Made by a program: the position numbers and the translations under genes. Source: Isoetes taiwanensis (taxonomy: Eukaryota; Streptophyta; Lycopodiopsida; Isoetales; Isoetaceae). From it: 64,000 bases of DNA. This document shows, piece by piece, positions 25,500 to 36,785 of the stretch; the stretch's first letter is position 1, and the number at the start of each line of letters is the position of its first letter. Under the pieces are notes generated by a model that worked only from the letters and a program-made list of their open reading frames with translations, was not told where the DNA came from and made no database searches. Where the stretch lies: NCBI GenBank assembly GCA_021234155.1, contig JAJEKV010000028.1, positions 14,252,168 to 14,316,167 on the forward strand, read 5' to 3'.

Positions 25500-26495
25500 C
25501 TAAACTCTTTTCGTCTCAATCGATGTTAAATCTCTATTTATCTACTTTTATTTTTTCAAACCTATATAGAGTTACACACATGTACCTTGTAGTTGAGGTA
25601 ATGTGAAAATAAACAAGGCAAACTAAAAATGTAAGGTGTATCTTGTGGCTATATCCTAAAGTGTAGTACGCTACCACCCATATTGTGTGATATTTGTGAA
25701 ATACCAATTTAGGTGATAAGAAGTAAAGAAGGCTCGTATTGTTGAGTTAATTCATACTTATAGAAGATAGGCATTAAAGAATCTTTGAGGAAATTAGGCA
25801 AGGGCTTATTTTGGAATATTTAGCATAATAACTGGTATTTCTAGAGTGCACTCTTTCTGAGGCGTTGATTTTGAACAAGAAATGCAATCGTGTGGTTCTC
25901 GCAAATTTTGGGAGTCATGGAGATGTCCATTATTTTTTAGGGTTTCAACAGTTGAGGCTTTATTCATGGCCCAATCCTTCTATTGAAAAAACTTGCTTGG
26001 CCGAATCCTAGAATAAAGAGCTCGGCACCACATCCTGTTGGGCCTATCCAGAGCCCTAATTTCATGCTTTTCCTGACATGTGAGGATCTCAGACTTTATG
26101 TGCTATTTGATTGTCTGATATATTTCCTCCTGGTATTCGGCTTACAAGATTGATATCCGGTGCAGCTCTGCAGACGGAAAGAGGAATTGTCTTAGAATTA
26201 AAGTGAGCCCTTCTGCGGCCGAAATGGGCGATGTCTGGGCGGTCGAGCTATCATTAGGGATCAATGGCCAAGCTGATCCACAGGCGCCTCTTGGTCTAGC
26301 CACGGGTTTTGAGTGATAACGGGGCTTAGTCCCCATGTTTTGTTGTAATCAGGGCTTGTCCCCATGTTTTGATTGGTTTTTGCTTGGGCTTGCCCATTGA
26401 TTCTGGTGGGGCTTTCGCCCCCTTTGTTTGTTCTGGTCCCATAGCCCGATTGGGCTCCGTGGACGTTAAAAGTCTCTTCCTTCCTTCCTTCCTTC
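25500..26495. other. No gene recognised
   Basis: AT-rich flank, then from about 26180 a stretch that could be the tail of an old LINE: AEMGDVWAVELSLG resembles a LINE RNase H box, followed by GGGCTTTCGCCCCC-type sequence and (TTCC)n at 26476-26496. This is too weak to call as a feature of its own. Confidence 0.3.
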
Positions 26496-28052
26496 CTAGT
26501 TTTTGAAAGTAGGTTCGAAGGCATGAATACCTTTTTCCGTTGCTTCCAGCAATCGCATTGTTTCTTGCATTCTCTCCTCGTAGCCTTTAGCATCGAGGTT
26601 ATCCAAAATGGCATCCAACCCTGATATATATCATCTTTTTGGGTATCTTGATATCGGGCACAAAGGATTGGCCTCTGTATTCTCTGCTTTCTCCTCTTCT
26701 TGGATCCCCCATGGTTTGATCTGCCATTTTCTCAAAGCGTTTCCAAGAAGGACCTCGTGAAAGCGGCACACTTCTACCGAGAACTTTCTAAGGCCACGCT
26801 CTTTTTTTCCTTGCATAAAGAGGCGACGAGAAGCTGTCCCAGTGAAAAAAATCCAGGGCCTTAGCCGTCGGGGCACCGGTGATCAACAATATAATAGGCA
26901 TATGAGGTTTTCAGGCGGCATTTCAATACAAGATCTCCTTCCATTCTTTGCCCATTTGTATCTTGGTTTGCTGTAAAAAAGAGTTTGAAACTTCTTTTTA
27001 TCTTTTCATCGGCATCCTCACCGTGGCGGCATTGGAGGCAATGGTGTTTGCTTAGGAGCCTTGTTTGTGGAGGAGATAGATCGAAGCTCCAGTTCGGTTG
27101 CCGCAGGTGCTACATGAGCATCACTCCTGTTAATGCACATATGACTAATATAATACTGATGCTCTTTCACCTTTCGTTTGCTCTCCCAGCCCATTTTTCA
27201 TAAGAACCCAAAGACAGATGCCCCCCTCCCTGAATTTGCTTCTGACTGTACAAGCAATTCGGCAAATTCACGAGCGCATGATAATAACCAAATGATAAAC
27301 CTTTGCAGTAGTCATGGTAGCTATCCTTGTAAAAAGGTCTGTGTATTTTTTGCAATCCTATACCTTGTTGATCCCTCGATGTCAATAAATATCAATGTGG
27401 CGTTCTCTGACACTGGGGAGGATGTAGGGATGCCATCCTTTGTCACTGCTAGCACAATATTTTTCTTTTCCTTTCTTTTTCTAGCCTCTTCTGGCTTTAG
27501 AATATTTCTAATTGGCTCCAGAAAGGCTACAGGCAGGTTACCTAGTGTATGATCCTTGTTATAATTTGCCTTCATGTACTGCGTCATCGATTATCGATAT
27601 ATCTAGTATTCTACTTTCAAGTAAAATCGGGAAAAGCACGAAGCAATTCCTCGAAAATATCGAAAATCCTTTTGTAGCAAATTAGAGGCATAGGATAAAA
27701 TTTCCACGCCTCATAAAAGTTAGGGTTACGATGTCGGTTGCGGGTTGCTTGCAATCAAACCTCCCCGCTATACCACGGCGCACCTTTAAATACATCTTGC
27801 CTTCCATAATTTCATCTAGCGGTTGTGCCACCTCATTTTGACATACCTCATTAACAGCGGGCCGGTCTTGTTAAAAAAGTCTTTGGATGGCTTGTCCGGG
27901 AACTCACCATGGTCGTCACTGAGCTTACGGTTCACCCACATTCCGGCAACTTCCATTAATTTCTTGAAAACCTTCTCATCCATGAAGATGAATCATTTTT
28001 CATCTTTAAGTTCCTGCACTTTCAAAGTGGTGGTTGCAATTTCATGGAAGTC

Positions 28053-28116
28053 CTGCAGAAGCAAAGATCATCAAGATCGTGGCCGCGATGTTGGTGAGTA
28101 GAAAATAAAGCAATAC
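28053..28116 (-). other. 64-bp intron holding a palindromic motif
   Basis: GTATTGC donor and CTTCTGCAG acceptor on the minus strand, with both flanking exons in phase 0 and in frame. The palindrome GATCGTGGCCGCGATG (28075-28090) lies near its middle. The same motif family recurs at 29.7-30.3 kb and 33.7-33.8 kb. Confidence 0.5.
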
Positions 28117-29750
28117 CTTCCAAGCTGAAGTCGTTGCAGTCCCTATCGGTCCTTGTGGAGGACATCCATAAGCCTTGTGCTGATGACGAAGTTGTTGCAG
28201 CTTTTCTATTAGAGGCTCTCTGTAGACGGTATTTGCAATCACTTCGTTGCATTGAATGCTCAACTCTATATATTCTTTGTCTGTCAGATTTCCGTTGAGC
28301 ACTCTCGATCTTCTTCTAGCATATACTTTAGCAAATTCTAGTTGCTGCTATAACTGGCCGACGACCGAACAAAGGAGCCGTGCCGCACAAATACTGTGAT
28401 TGCCGGAAATAATGTAAAATTTCTTGCCCTTCAAATCCTCTGGATTGCTCCATGTCACCCTCTTTCTGAAAAAATGGATAACCATCAGGTCAAACCTAAA
28501 CAACAAATGTCCAAAAGAAAAACAAGCAATTACCTGGTGATGGGGTCAAATGGTACGACGTCAGCAGGCGTGAGGACCTCTGTTGGGTATGTCTTGAAGC
28601 TTTTAACCAGAGTTTGAACATGGTCATTTGAGCGCATTCAGTGTGTCATGTTTGCTGGTGCTGGTTCACAATCAAAAATAGAAATCTTCGTAAACCAGTT
28701 AACCCCTAAGGGGTAGAAGCGTTTGAACTGTTCAAGCTTTTGAGTGATCTGCTGTGCCATCTTGCGTTCCTCTTCCGGATTGAACTTCAAGTCAATTGGA
28801 ATGGCAGGTGCGTGTGGCCATGTCAATAACTTGGTAGAAGAGCCTTCTGTAACAGAAGGGGGGGGGGTGTTTGAGAATTGCTGGGCTGTGGGCTATCATC
28901 AGTGTTCAGCTTTCGAAGGTTTATTTTGAAAGTAGTAGTTTTTTTGGGAATAAAGCCACCACTAGTAGAGCTATCTGGGCCCTTTATAGCAAGAGGAAGA
29001 GTAGGGTTAATAATACCGGAGGGGTTAATGGTGGATTGTGGTTCTTCAACATGTTTCTTTGCTGCTGAAGACTCTCCCAAAGTAGCTATTGGCTTCACAC
29101 TTTTTTTCTTGGCCACGGCTCTGAGCCAATTGGTGTCCATCACCGAGGGCATTTTTTCGTCACGAACTGCTTTCAAAGCACTGCTCGGTGGCTTCTTGTC
29201 TGTAGACAAACCTTTTTGCATGACGAGAACCCTACCAGGATGTCTCTGTTTCCCTTTATACCTGACGAAGAGAGAGATTCATAAGATGGCAACACCCAGC
29301 CATAACCCTTAGCTGATGTTGGCACATTTTTCCCAGTGGCTGTTTTTCATCTTGCTAGCTGTCATCATAGATGGGTCATAATTCCGCCATTTCAAAATGT
29401 ATTCCAGAAACTGCAACTGTTGTGTGTCCTCGATGCTGCATATAATAGCATCTTGCACGTTGTTCTTGGTGCCTTCCCACATTGCCACTACTATACCAAT
29501 TTGTTCAACGTCTTTAGCTTTCTTTCCAGTGTGCAGGAACAGGCACAGGTCCTTTCTGCGGTCGCCATGAATGTGTGGGATTGCCTGTGCAATCTCTATA
29601 CACCATTTCCTTTCATTAGACGGAGTAATAATACGGATGGGTTCGACATCCGGACCACGAAACAAAGCGAGGGCTGTAAACAAAAGCCTCTGGTGAGTGC
29701 CTGATAGGCTGGATAATGCTTAACAAAGAAAAATATAAACTACTCTAAGG

Positions 29751-30258
29751 GATCGCAGTCGCGATCCTTCCGAGAACAGACGAATGCATGTTCCAAGCAA
29801 ACTGAAGCTTACTTTGCTCAACGGTCGGGATTTCCAAAAGGACCAATAAAGGTACTACAAAACCAACATAAACTAAATACTACTCGACACCATCGTGGCC
29901 GCGATGTTGTCTAGCAGTTAAGCAGGACAAAACAAGAAAACCTCTGCTCAGCAAGACCGCGGCCGCGATCCTGCCGAGCATCTGTACTACAAAAAACGTA
30001 AAATAATCTGCTAAGAAAGATCGCGACTGTGATCTTTCTGAGCTGAAATGCTAGGATTTACCTTCTCTGACGCCGTCCTTAAGTGCCATGGGATCGCGGG
30101 CGCTGACGGATTACGAAAATCGGGTTGTTTGGGCGAGGTTCCTAAGGCTGGCCCGAATGCTTTCGAAAAGCTAAACGCTGAAGAAGACGTTCCTTGGTAT
30201 TTGGAAAATTTGTGGCGTGGTCTGGCTGTAACTAAATATATATAGAATCGCGGCCGCG
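29751..30258. repeat. Cluster of palindromic hairpins (GATCGCGGCCGCGATC)
   Basis: Motif copies occur at 29751-29766, 29891-29906, 29955-29970, 30019-30034 and, truncated, 30247-30258. Several extend to imperfect 36-38 bp palindromes, for example around 29947-29980 (TGCTCAGCAAG on the left, CTGCCGAGCA on the right). The cluster falls between the first and second proposed exons of the minus-strand ParB-like gene. Confidence 0.7.
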
Positions 30259-30425
30259 CAAATTAAATGTCCGCCAGCCATAATGGTACCTAAATGCATG
30301 CGCGACACTTGGCGCGATCTCATCCATTGGAGTGGCGCGATCCTGACCGTTGGTCTAGATATATAAGGAGGCACCTCCTTCTTGTCAAACCATTCCGGTT
30401 CAACGCCAGTCTTGAGCCTTCTAGG

Positions 30426-31188
30426 CATGGAATAAAATAACGGCTAAGGTTAGCCAAATGGCTATTTTGTAGCTTTTTTACAAGAAAAATGGCTAAACTA
30501 AATGGAAAAAATGCCAAAAAATAAAATTTTAGCCCAAATTTTTTCCCCAAAGTGAACTTTTAGGTTGAATAGCCAAACCTCCACCTCTAGACAACCCCAC
30601 TAGAACATTGATTAGCTAAACCTAAGAAAGAGGGGGCTTGGAAAAATGGGTGGATTATCCTACAAGCTGACAACAAGATTTGTAGGGACTTTAAGATAAC
30701 CACCAAATAGGCTTCAATTTTTTTGTTCTTTTGTTGTTATTTTTTTTCCCTATCCTAGGTACGAAGTTGAAGCATCTGCGGAGTTGATCATATCTAGAAG
30801 GAACAACGTACTTCCTTTTTTTTTTTAGTTTTGAACATGTCCATGTATCTTTATATCTTTGTTGCTTCTTTGTATCAAGGAAGTTATAACAATGACTATA
30901 ATTCCGTCAGTTATGCCACATTTTATTGATTGTCGTTTACTTTGTCCATATAAAATCATTGTAATAACAATGAATTCAATGTCTCTTGGACTTTTTAAAA
31001 TTAGTGTAATGTGATGGCTAATATTTGCCTCCCCATATTTTAAAAATTTAGCCAAAGCCAAGAAATAGTGATAGAGAAAAATCATCTAGTTTAGCTAAGT
31101 GCTAGAAACTTCAAGCTCCAATTTGAGGGTACTTTAGCCAAACCTATTTTGGCTATACCAAAATATAGGAGTAGTAATTTATTCCATG
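30426..31188. mobile_element. MITE, hAT-like, inserted at a start codon
   Basis: Ends CATGGAATAAAATA and TAATTTATTCCATG form terminal inverted repeats. CTTCTAGG (8 bp, extendable to CTTCTAGGCAT) flanks both sides at 30418-30425 and 31189-31196, fitting the 8-bp target duplication of hAT elements. Subterminal TAGCCAAA words recur in both orientations. No transposase frame is present. The left duplication contains the ATG of the minus-strand ParB-like gene. Confidence 0.65.
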
Positions 31189-31199
31189 CTTCTAGGCAT

Positions 31200-31937
31200 C
31201 TGTCTTGTATTCCTGCTTGCCTTCGGGCTATTGTATTATTGATTCCTGTTCATATATCAGATTCTTTGCCGATCTTGGCGTATTTCTTACGTATTTCTTG
31301 CGTATTTTCCACGTATTTTCCTTGTTTTTTGAGTAGGTTCATGACATCTTACTATCCTTCACCCAATATGGGCCAAATTTCTTAGTTTCAAGAACCGTTG
31401 CTCATCCAGAAGTCATAATCTCTCCTACACTATCACTATAGAACTGCCATGAAAGAGCAAAGGCACAAGAATAGTAAAATGGAAGGTAATCATAGTCTGT
31501 AATAAATGAATAACATATAAGTAGTAGCTGCAATTGTGGATAATGAGACATGAACACAGCCTTTCCAACTACAATACTTCTTCCATTTTTAGATTCAACA
31601 CCAATGATGCATATGCCAGGAATCTACGCGATGTCCAATTCTCCTATTTTATAGATTTTTATGTGAGCCTCTATATACGCTCTGATAAGAAAATAACATG
31701 TGCGGCTTTGAATTAGGACTTCAATTCATGAAAAATTAGAGAGTCTTGTGAGCATGTATTTCATAGCTCTATCAACAAGCCTTGCCAGACCATATTTTAT
31801 AGAGTCTGTTTTTCACTGATTAAGAGTCACTCAGCTATGTGTATGTGACAAATAAATTGCTGCTAAGTACAAGGAGATGATAGAAATCGCTCACCTCAAT
31901 ATATATGTGAAATATAAATTACTATGGTACAAAGAGC
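31200..31937. other. No gene recognised
   Basis: AT-rich sequence upstream of the minus-strand ParB-like gene as it stood before the MITE insertion; it may include that gene's old promoter. No motif could be assigned. Confidence 0.35.
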
Positions 31938-32477
31938 TCAGAAAGAGTTTCGTCGGATTGCACATGCCGTCAAATCTTCCTGCACTGAGAAGGTGGTCCC
32001 CTTCAAATGATTGCCATGTCGCAAGACGTGCAGCCTGGAAAGAGCATTTTGAAAGCAAACCAAGAGATGGCGGGGGCGGTCGGGACGTGCTGCTCCCACC
32101 CGTTGTACTGAAAGGATGCCGTCGGCATGGATGTGCATCTCCCCGAGCAAAAAGAGGCCACACCTCGTGGGGGTCAAATCACCCGTCTCCATAAGGCCCA
32201 CAATGCGCAGAGAAAGGGCGGTGAGTGAGCTGGCCGTACCCGGCTTGTCGGGGAGCGGGACCTGGCCGCGGCTGGGGCGGGGCGGCAAATCCTCTGGAGG
32301 AGGATGTGCAGACATGGAGACTGTGTCAGCGGTCATAGGCAAACCACTCGCCTGTGCATGGGAGGGCCACAGAAGCCGGGGCGGTGACCCTGCCATCGAA
32401 CTGCCGGGCGGTACATGTCCCACCGGCCGTGAAGCGCGCAATTCTAATGCGGACCCGGACCCGGCAACCGGGCGCAA
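31938..32477 (-). pseudogene. GC-rich ORF resembling LINE ORF1 C-terminus
   Basis: A 179-residue frame. RPDRPRHLLVCFQNALSRL and VLRHGNHLKGTTFSVQEDL, near residues 130-170, recall the RNA-binding C-terminal part of L1 ORF1 proteins (PRPIIVRF, then a KEKVLRAARKLK-like block and ED at its end). The surrounding 31.95-32.8 kb is far richer in G and C than its neighbours. No ORF2 follows on the minus strand, so it would be an orphan fragment. The family assignment is tentative. Confidence 0.35.
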
Positions 32478-33169
32478 GCGATGTCGGTGAAGTGTGGCGC
32501 GGCACCGGACCGGGCCGTGTGGATCCCATCAAGTACCCCCGAGGCAAGCACCGAGCCGAGCATCAAGGATGTCCAAAGTCGCAAACTAAAGAGGCATGGG
32601 ACCGGGTGGTGGTGCAGAGGGCGGCCCAAAATGATGGGGCTGTCCGGAAGGTAGGGCGCAATCGTGGGTCATAGGGCTTGGGGCGGGGGCGCTCGAAGCC
32701 GGTAGAATGAAATTCTTCTCCTTATGGGTCTCCCCGCCATACGTTTGATCTTACGGGCCATCTTTGAGAACAAGGCAACGCGTTAAAGGGTGCCAAGGTT
32801 GGGCGGTCTCGGCTGCCTAGAAGGTGCTTAGAATCCAATTTGGGGACTCGAAGGCTTGAGCACCTTTTGGGCGTTTGGGGTTTTCGGGGCTAGAGAGATT
32901 GTAAACCCTAGAGAGAGAAAGCGAAAAGGGCAAATCAAGGGGTCTATGCAAGGGCGGTGAGGGCGATCTTTGAGAGCAATAGTGGGACCCAAAACAGTCC
33001 AAAACAATTCAAAGCAATCGAACTTGGTACCTCACGGTAGATCTTTGTGGATGGAAATCTTAGGCTGGACCAGCTCAGGTCGGATCTTGATGCTAACTCT
33101 ACGAGTGCGGAGTTACATGAGCATGGCCTCAAGGGCTTGAGCTTAAAGCGCACTAAACCCGAGCTTGAT

Positions 33170-33540
33170 GTGTGCATGCCATTCTCGGCTTAATCGGGGT
33201 TGAATACATGGGCGTAGACCACATTGAAACAGACCAAGATGAGTCTGGCTTTGGGACACAAAGCATCGAGGTGCTGCAAGAAGGCGAAGATCTCTCATCA
33301 GGCGAGATTACTCTTGAGTCGGAGAAGGAATTTATAAAAACGTGTCGGTCGGGGGGATAGTGAAAATGAGAAACCTGATGTACATGTGGAGCACATCGCA
33401 AAAGCCATGGGCGTGCAAATTCCGGTTATCCGCGAGTTATTGAGATGGACACAACACAAGCTATGGAATTGGGTAGAGCGCATGTAATCCGGATAGCAAA
33501 TGAATTGGGTGTGATACCTGATAGTGTATCTGAAACACAA
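33170..33540 (+). pseudogene. Unrecognised acidic coding remnant
   Basis: Adjacent frames read plausible protein: VEYMGVDHIETDQDESGF and EGEDLSSGEITLESEKEF, then after a frameshift ENEKPDVHVEHIAKAMGV and AMELGRAHVIRIANELGV. It could be an upstream exon of the methyltransferase-like gene at 34.1 kb or an unrelated remnant. Confidence 0.25.
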
Positions 33541-33666
33541 TCATTTGAATGATATTGCATCCCTATTGTACATTACATCCTTCAATGGAAATTTTTGTTT
33601 CAGGAATTTGTTTTACTATAGCTTTTTGTCTTTATTATTACTTGGTGCATGTTTACTGTTGAAAAT

Positions 33667-33831
33667 AATCGCGGCCGCGATCCTCTGTGGCAAATACATA
33701 GCTTAAAATAGTGAAATGTTTGTGGTGTGCCTACTCCATTGCACCCTTGGAGTCGTAACGCTCTCATATGGTGTTAATAAAAAGCCCATTCTTTTGTCTC
33801 ATTTCAGCTGCGAAAGATCGTGTTCGCGATC
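33667..33831. repeat. Two palindromic hairpin motifs (right cluster)
   Basis: AATCGCGGCCGCGATC at 33667-33682 and GATCGTGTTCGCGATC at 33816-33831, the latter followed by CTTGCGAG as in the copies near 29.8 kb. Both lie upstream of the first clear exon of the methyltransferase-like gene. Confidence 0.65.
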
Positions 33832-34104
33832 CTTGCGAGAACATCGAGCATTCCATACTACTACCTTTTACCCACGATGGACCTTTGCATGAGCAGTAAA
33901 AACTATATTTCTGAAAGACAGTGATTCATTGGTAGAAGTTGTACTAAAAAACGCCAACTTTTACTCAGTTGCTATCAGTTTCTGCACTATATGGCTAACC
34001 AAGAACCTATTTCATGCTAAACGAGAATTCCAAATTTCTCTAATTAATTAATTCTTGCTTAAATCTTATACAAAGTAAGTTAAATCTGACACTCAAATAA
34101 TCTA

Positions 34105-36130
34105 TTGATTGTTGTGGGAACTGACAGCAACTATGTGCAGGCTAATATTGAAAATGACATTGAATTGTTCTTTGAAGGTCCACACCACGAAAAATGCCGA
34201 GAATTAAAAGCACGAAAAAAATCGAAGGAAGTTAGAAGAAGATGGACAAACAAGCTGCATAAGTATTTGGCAATTGTTTGCCCCAGCTTGGGACCCACAT
34301 GGCTTAAGGCAGTAACCTCCAAAGATGTGAGCACAAAAGATTTTAAGCTGACACTAGAGAAGTTGTATGATATGGCCAAGGCAACAGTAGACAATGATGT
34401 TAGAAACAATTGGATATTGCTAATCACAACTGAGTCAAACCTGTTGAATAGCTACAGAATGCCAGGTAATGACAGGGATTTCCATGAATGGATCAAAAAA
34501 GAAACTTGGTTGGAGCATTTACTGAAAAAAAGCAAGGAACTTCTAACTGCCATACAAGAGGATGAACCTGAATTTGTTCATTTAGAGAACACCACAGAAA
34601 CTGTTCATACCTGGTTCCGTTACATGAAAATGGAGTACAGGAAAAAAATATTCGTGAACAATGAAAAGCACATGTCCCACACTGTTGATTACGATAATGC
34701 TCATGATCTTCTCAATTGTGCTAAAAGAACGGTCTTCAGGTAATCCAGCATAGAATCTTGTTGAGTTACATTCAAGACTTATTGCTTCACTAAAAGTTAT
34801 TATTTATTGATAATTCCACGTACATCAAGCATGCTATTTAGAGGAAATACGTGGACAAACTACCAAGTCTGTCTTGCCATGGAAGCAAACTGATGATCAA
34901 GGATGGATGTACTCAGATAATCTCAACATGAGATTCAATACAAGGTTAGTAGAATTTGAAATTGAGGAATGTCCCTGGTGGTTAGATTTTCCAGAAAGTG
35001 AGTATCCAAAGGAAGAGAAGGATAGATGGGCAGTATGTTCTCAAACAGATATAGACTCAAATAAGCCATCAAATTCTAAAGATGTGTCAAGTCGAGAGAT
35101 GGAAAATACAAAAAGAAAACGCAAGGAGAAGTTAAAAAAAAAAACAAAAAAAGTAGACGTGAAATTCTCATTTCAGATGAAGAGAATGTCGAGAATTTGG
35201 AAGATATTAATGATACCCTGGATGTGGACGTCAACAGATCTAGTAAGGTCTCCACATTAGCAGGACATGGAGATCCTACTGATCATGAATCTATAAACTA
35301 TGGTGATTGCTCTATAGGTTATGTATGGGCAAGTGCATCTGCTTTAACATCAAGTTTCACTTCAGATTTTGAGACATCCATTTTTAAGGTACTTCGAGAA
35401 TTTGGAAAACAGAATAGGTTAGCTGAACATGCTTACAAAAGGAATGGTAAGTACAGGGATTGGGGCTGCCACATTGTTTTCTGTGATCTTCCTACAAATC
35501 AATTACCAACATGTGGTCATTCCACAATTCCACAGTGGAATTCCTGCAACCCCGTTTTCATTGAAAACATCACTGCCATTGCCAACCTATGTATGGATGA
35601 CAATGGCTTCTTCATGGTCATATGCACGGATGATCGGCTACCTAATATCGATTACAATGCAAAGAAAAGAAATTTGCAGAGAAGGAGACTGTACCATATA
35701 TACAGTTCCACACCCTTCGGTGTCACTACAGATGAACTTGGTACAATTAACAATAACCACCTCTGCTTATCAGTGTATTCCAGGGGGCTGAAAACACCAT
35801 GTATCGCTAAGAATGTCTTCAGCAGTGCAGACCTTAATCAGCATGCATCTACACTTGTGCATTACCTGCCAGATGAAGAGAAGTTATTTGTATCGAAGAA
35901 AAAAAAATGACAGGTGTAATCTTGAAAAGTCGGTTCGTTTCATGGAGTTCATTGTATCCAGCTTTTTCCCCGCAAATACAATGGTGTTGGATCTAATGCC
36001 TGGTGTTGGTTCACTCATGGAGGCATGTGCCATTAAGTGGTAGACATTATTATGGCCTAGAGCAAGACCGAGACATGTATGAAGATGTCAAAGACAATCG
36101 CCTTTCATACAAACACGCAAAAACAATGAG
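34105..36130 (+). pseudogene. N4/N6 DNA-methyltransferase-like gene, frameshifted
   Basis: First exon about 34105-34740 (RRRWTNKLHKYLAIVCPSLG and a basic helical region) ends at a GTAATC donor. A second exon starts near 34842 and carries PWKQTDDQGW and CPWWLDFPE. After a frameshift in the A runs at about 35136-35155 the frame continues to 35910 with HIVFCDLPTN at the place of a DPPY-type motif IV and GFFMVICTD. After another shift in the A run near 35900 come EKSVRFMEFIV and VLDLMPGVGS (motif I), then, after a third shift near 36037, GRHYYGLEQDRDMYEDV. Motif IV before motif I is the beta-class order of N4/N6 methyltransferases. DLPT instead of D/S/N-PP-Y suggests loss or change of catalysis. 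All three shifts could be sequence error. Confidence 0.6.
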
Positions 36131-36465
36131 GAGATAATTGTCAAAGAACATGCCTTTGAAGATATTCACGGAAATGTTGATGAAGCGGAACATTGTGGCC
36201 AAGGATGTGGATGAACCGATGACTAGTTGGTATTTCATTGAAAATATTTCAATTACTTTCATATTTTTTTTTTCACATATATTACTAACTCGATGCGCCA
36301 TTGTCAACAAAGATGTCGCCACCTTATCTCGCGACTCAAAGCGACCTATCTTATGGAGTCGATTGAGTCACCAATTTTGTTACCCGCAAAAAAAGGATAA
36401 GACGATGCATTTATATAGGACGAACGAGGCGTAAGAAGAATGACATGTATTGATAGTTCCTATCT

Positions 36466-36781
36466 GGGTAAAAGCATGTTAGGGTGTCCCTTAAAAAGTA
36501 TTATTTAGTGACCAAAAAAGTACCTAAAAAGGTAGCCAGGACTGGGTACCTATATAATATCTCAATATAAGGTATGTCTTAGAACTTTTTATACATGTAT
36601 TGGTCTCCGATAGCATTATCTTTATCTTAACTTTGAATATTAACACATCCTTGACTTTTAATTTTGGAATTTTGTATTAGTTTTAATGAAAAGAAAAATG
36701 AGAAAGTACCCAGTTCTGAAGTACCTAGTGTATGTACTTTTGCAGGTTCCAAAAGTGGTACACCCTAACATGCTTTTACCC
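36466..36781. mobile_element. MITE family M2, copy 1 (316 bp)
   Basis: Terminal inverted repeats GGGTAAAAGCATGTTAGGGT and its complement ACCCTAACATGCTTTTACCC. ATCT lies on both sides (36462-36465 and 36782-36785), a 4-bp target duplication. AAGTACCT-type words recur inside. It is non-coding. Confidence 0.8.
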
Positions 36782-36785
36782 ATCT

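Larger units (their letters stand above)
26496..30428 (-). pseudogene. Decayed multi-exon gene with ParB-like motif
   Basis: Minus-strand exons with good splice sites include 30428-about 30360 (MPRRLKTGVEPEWFDKKEV), 29673-about 29310, 29261-28534, 28465-28117, and 28052-about 27875. The last exon ends at stop 26496. The motif FYIISGNHSICAARLL, preceded by VVPFDPITRKRVTW, resembles ParB box II and its upstream segment. SRVLNGNLTDKEYIELS follows. The last part contains CRFHEVLLGNALRKW and LDAILDNLDAKGYEERM. Four in-frame stops (codon after PANMTH, after VVGQL, after LKDEK, after SRYPKR) and a frameshift in a ten-base G/C run at 28858-28867 break it. I infer a transposon-associated or repetitive ParB-like family. 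The exact function is unknown. Confidence 0.55.

Noticed and set aside
26476-26496. (TTCC)n tract as a regulatory GAGA-type element
   Set aside because: Too short and isolated; more likely simple sequence at the end of the ParB-like gene or an old repeat.
28858-29312. Plus-strand frames opposite the ParB-like gene
   Set aside because: Shadows of the minus-strand exons; the minus strand has the splice sites and consistent phases.
32116-32674. Plus-strand GC-rich frames as genes
   Set aside because: Basic, compositionally biased shadow frames with no motif; the minus frame is the better candidate.
28075-33831. CRISPR-like array from repeated palindromes
   Set aside because: Spacing is irregular and there are no uniform spacers; plant nuclear DNA is not a CRISPR context.
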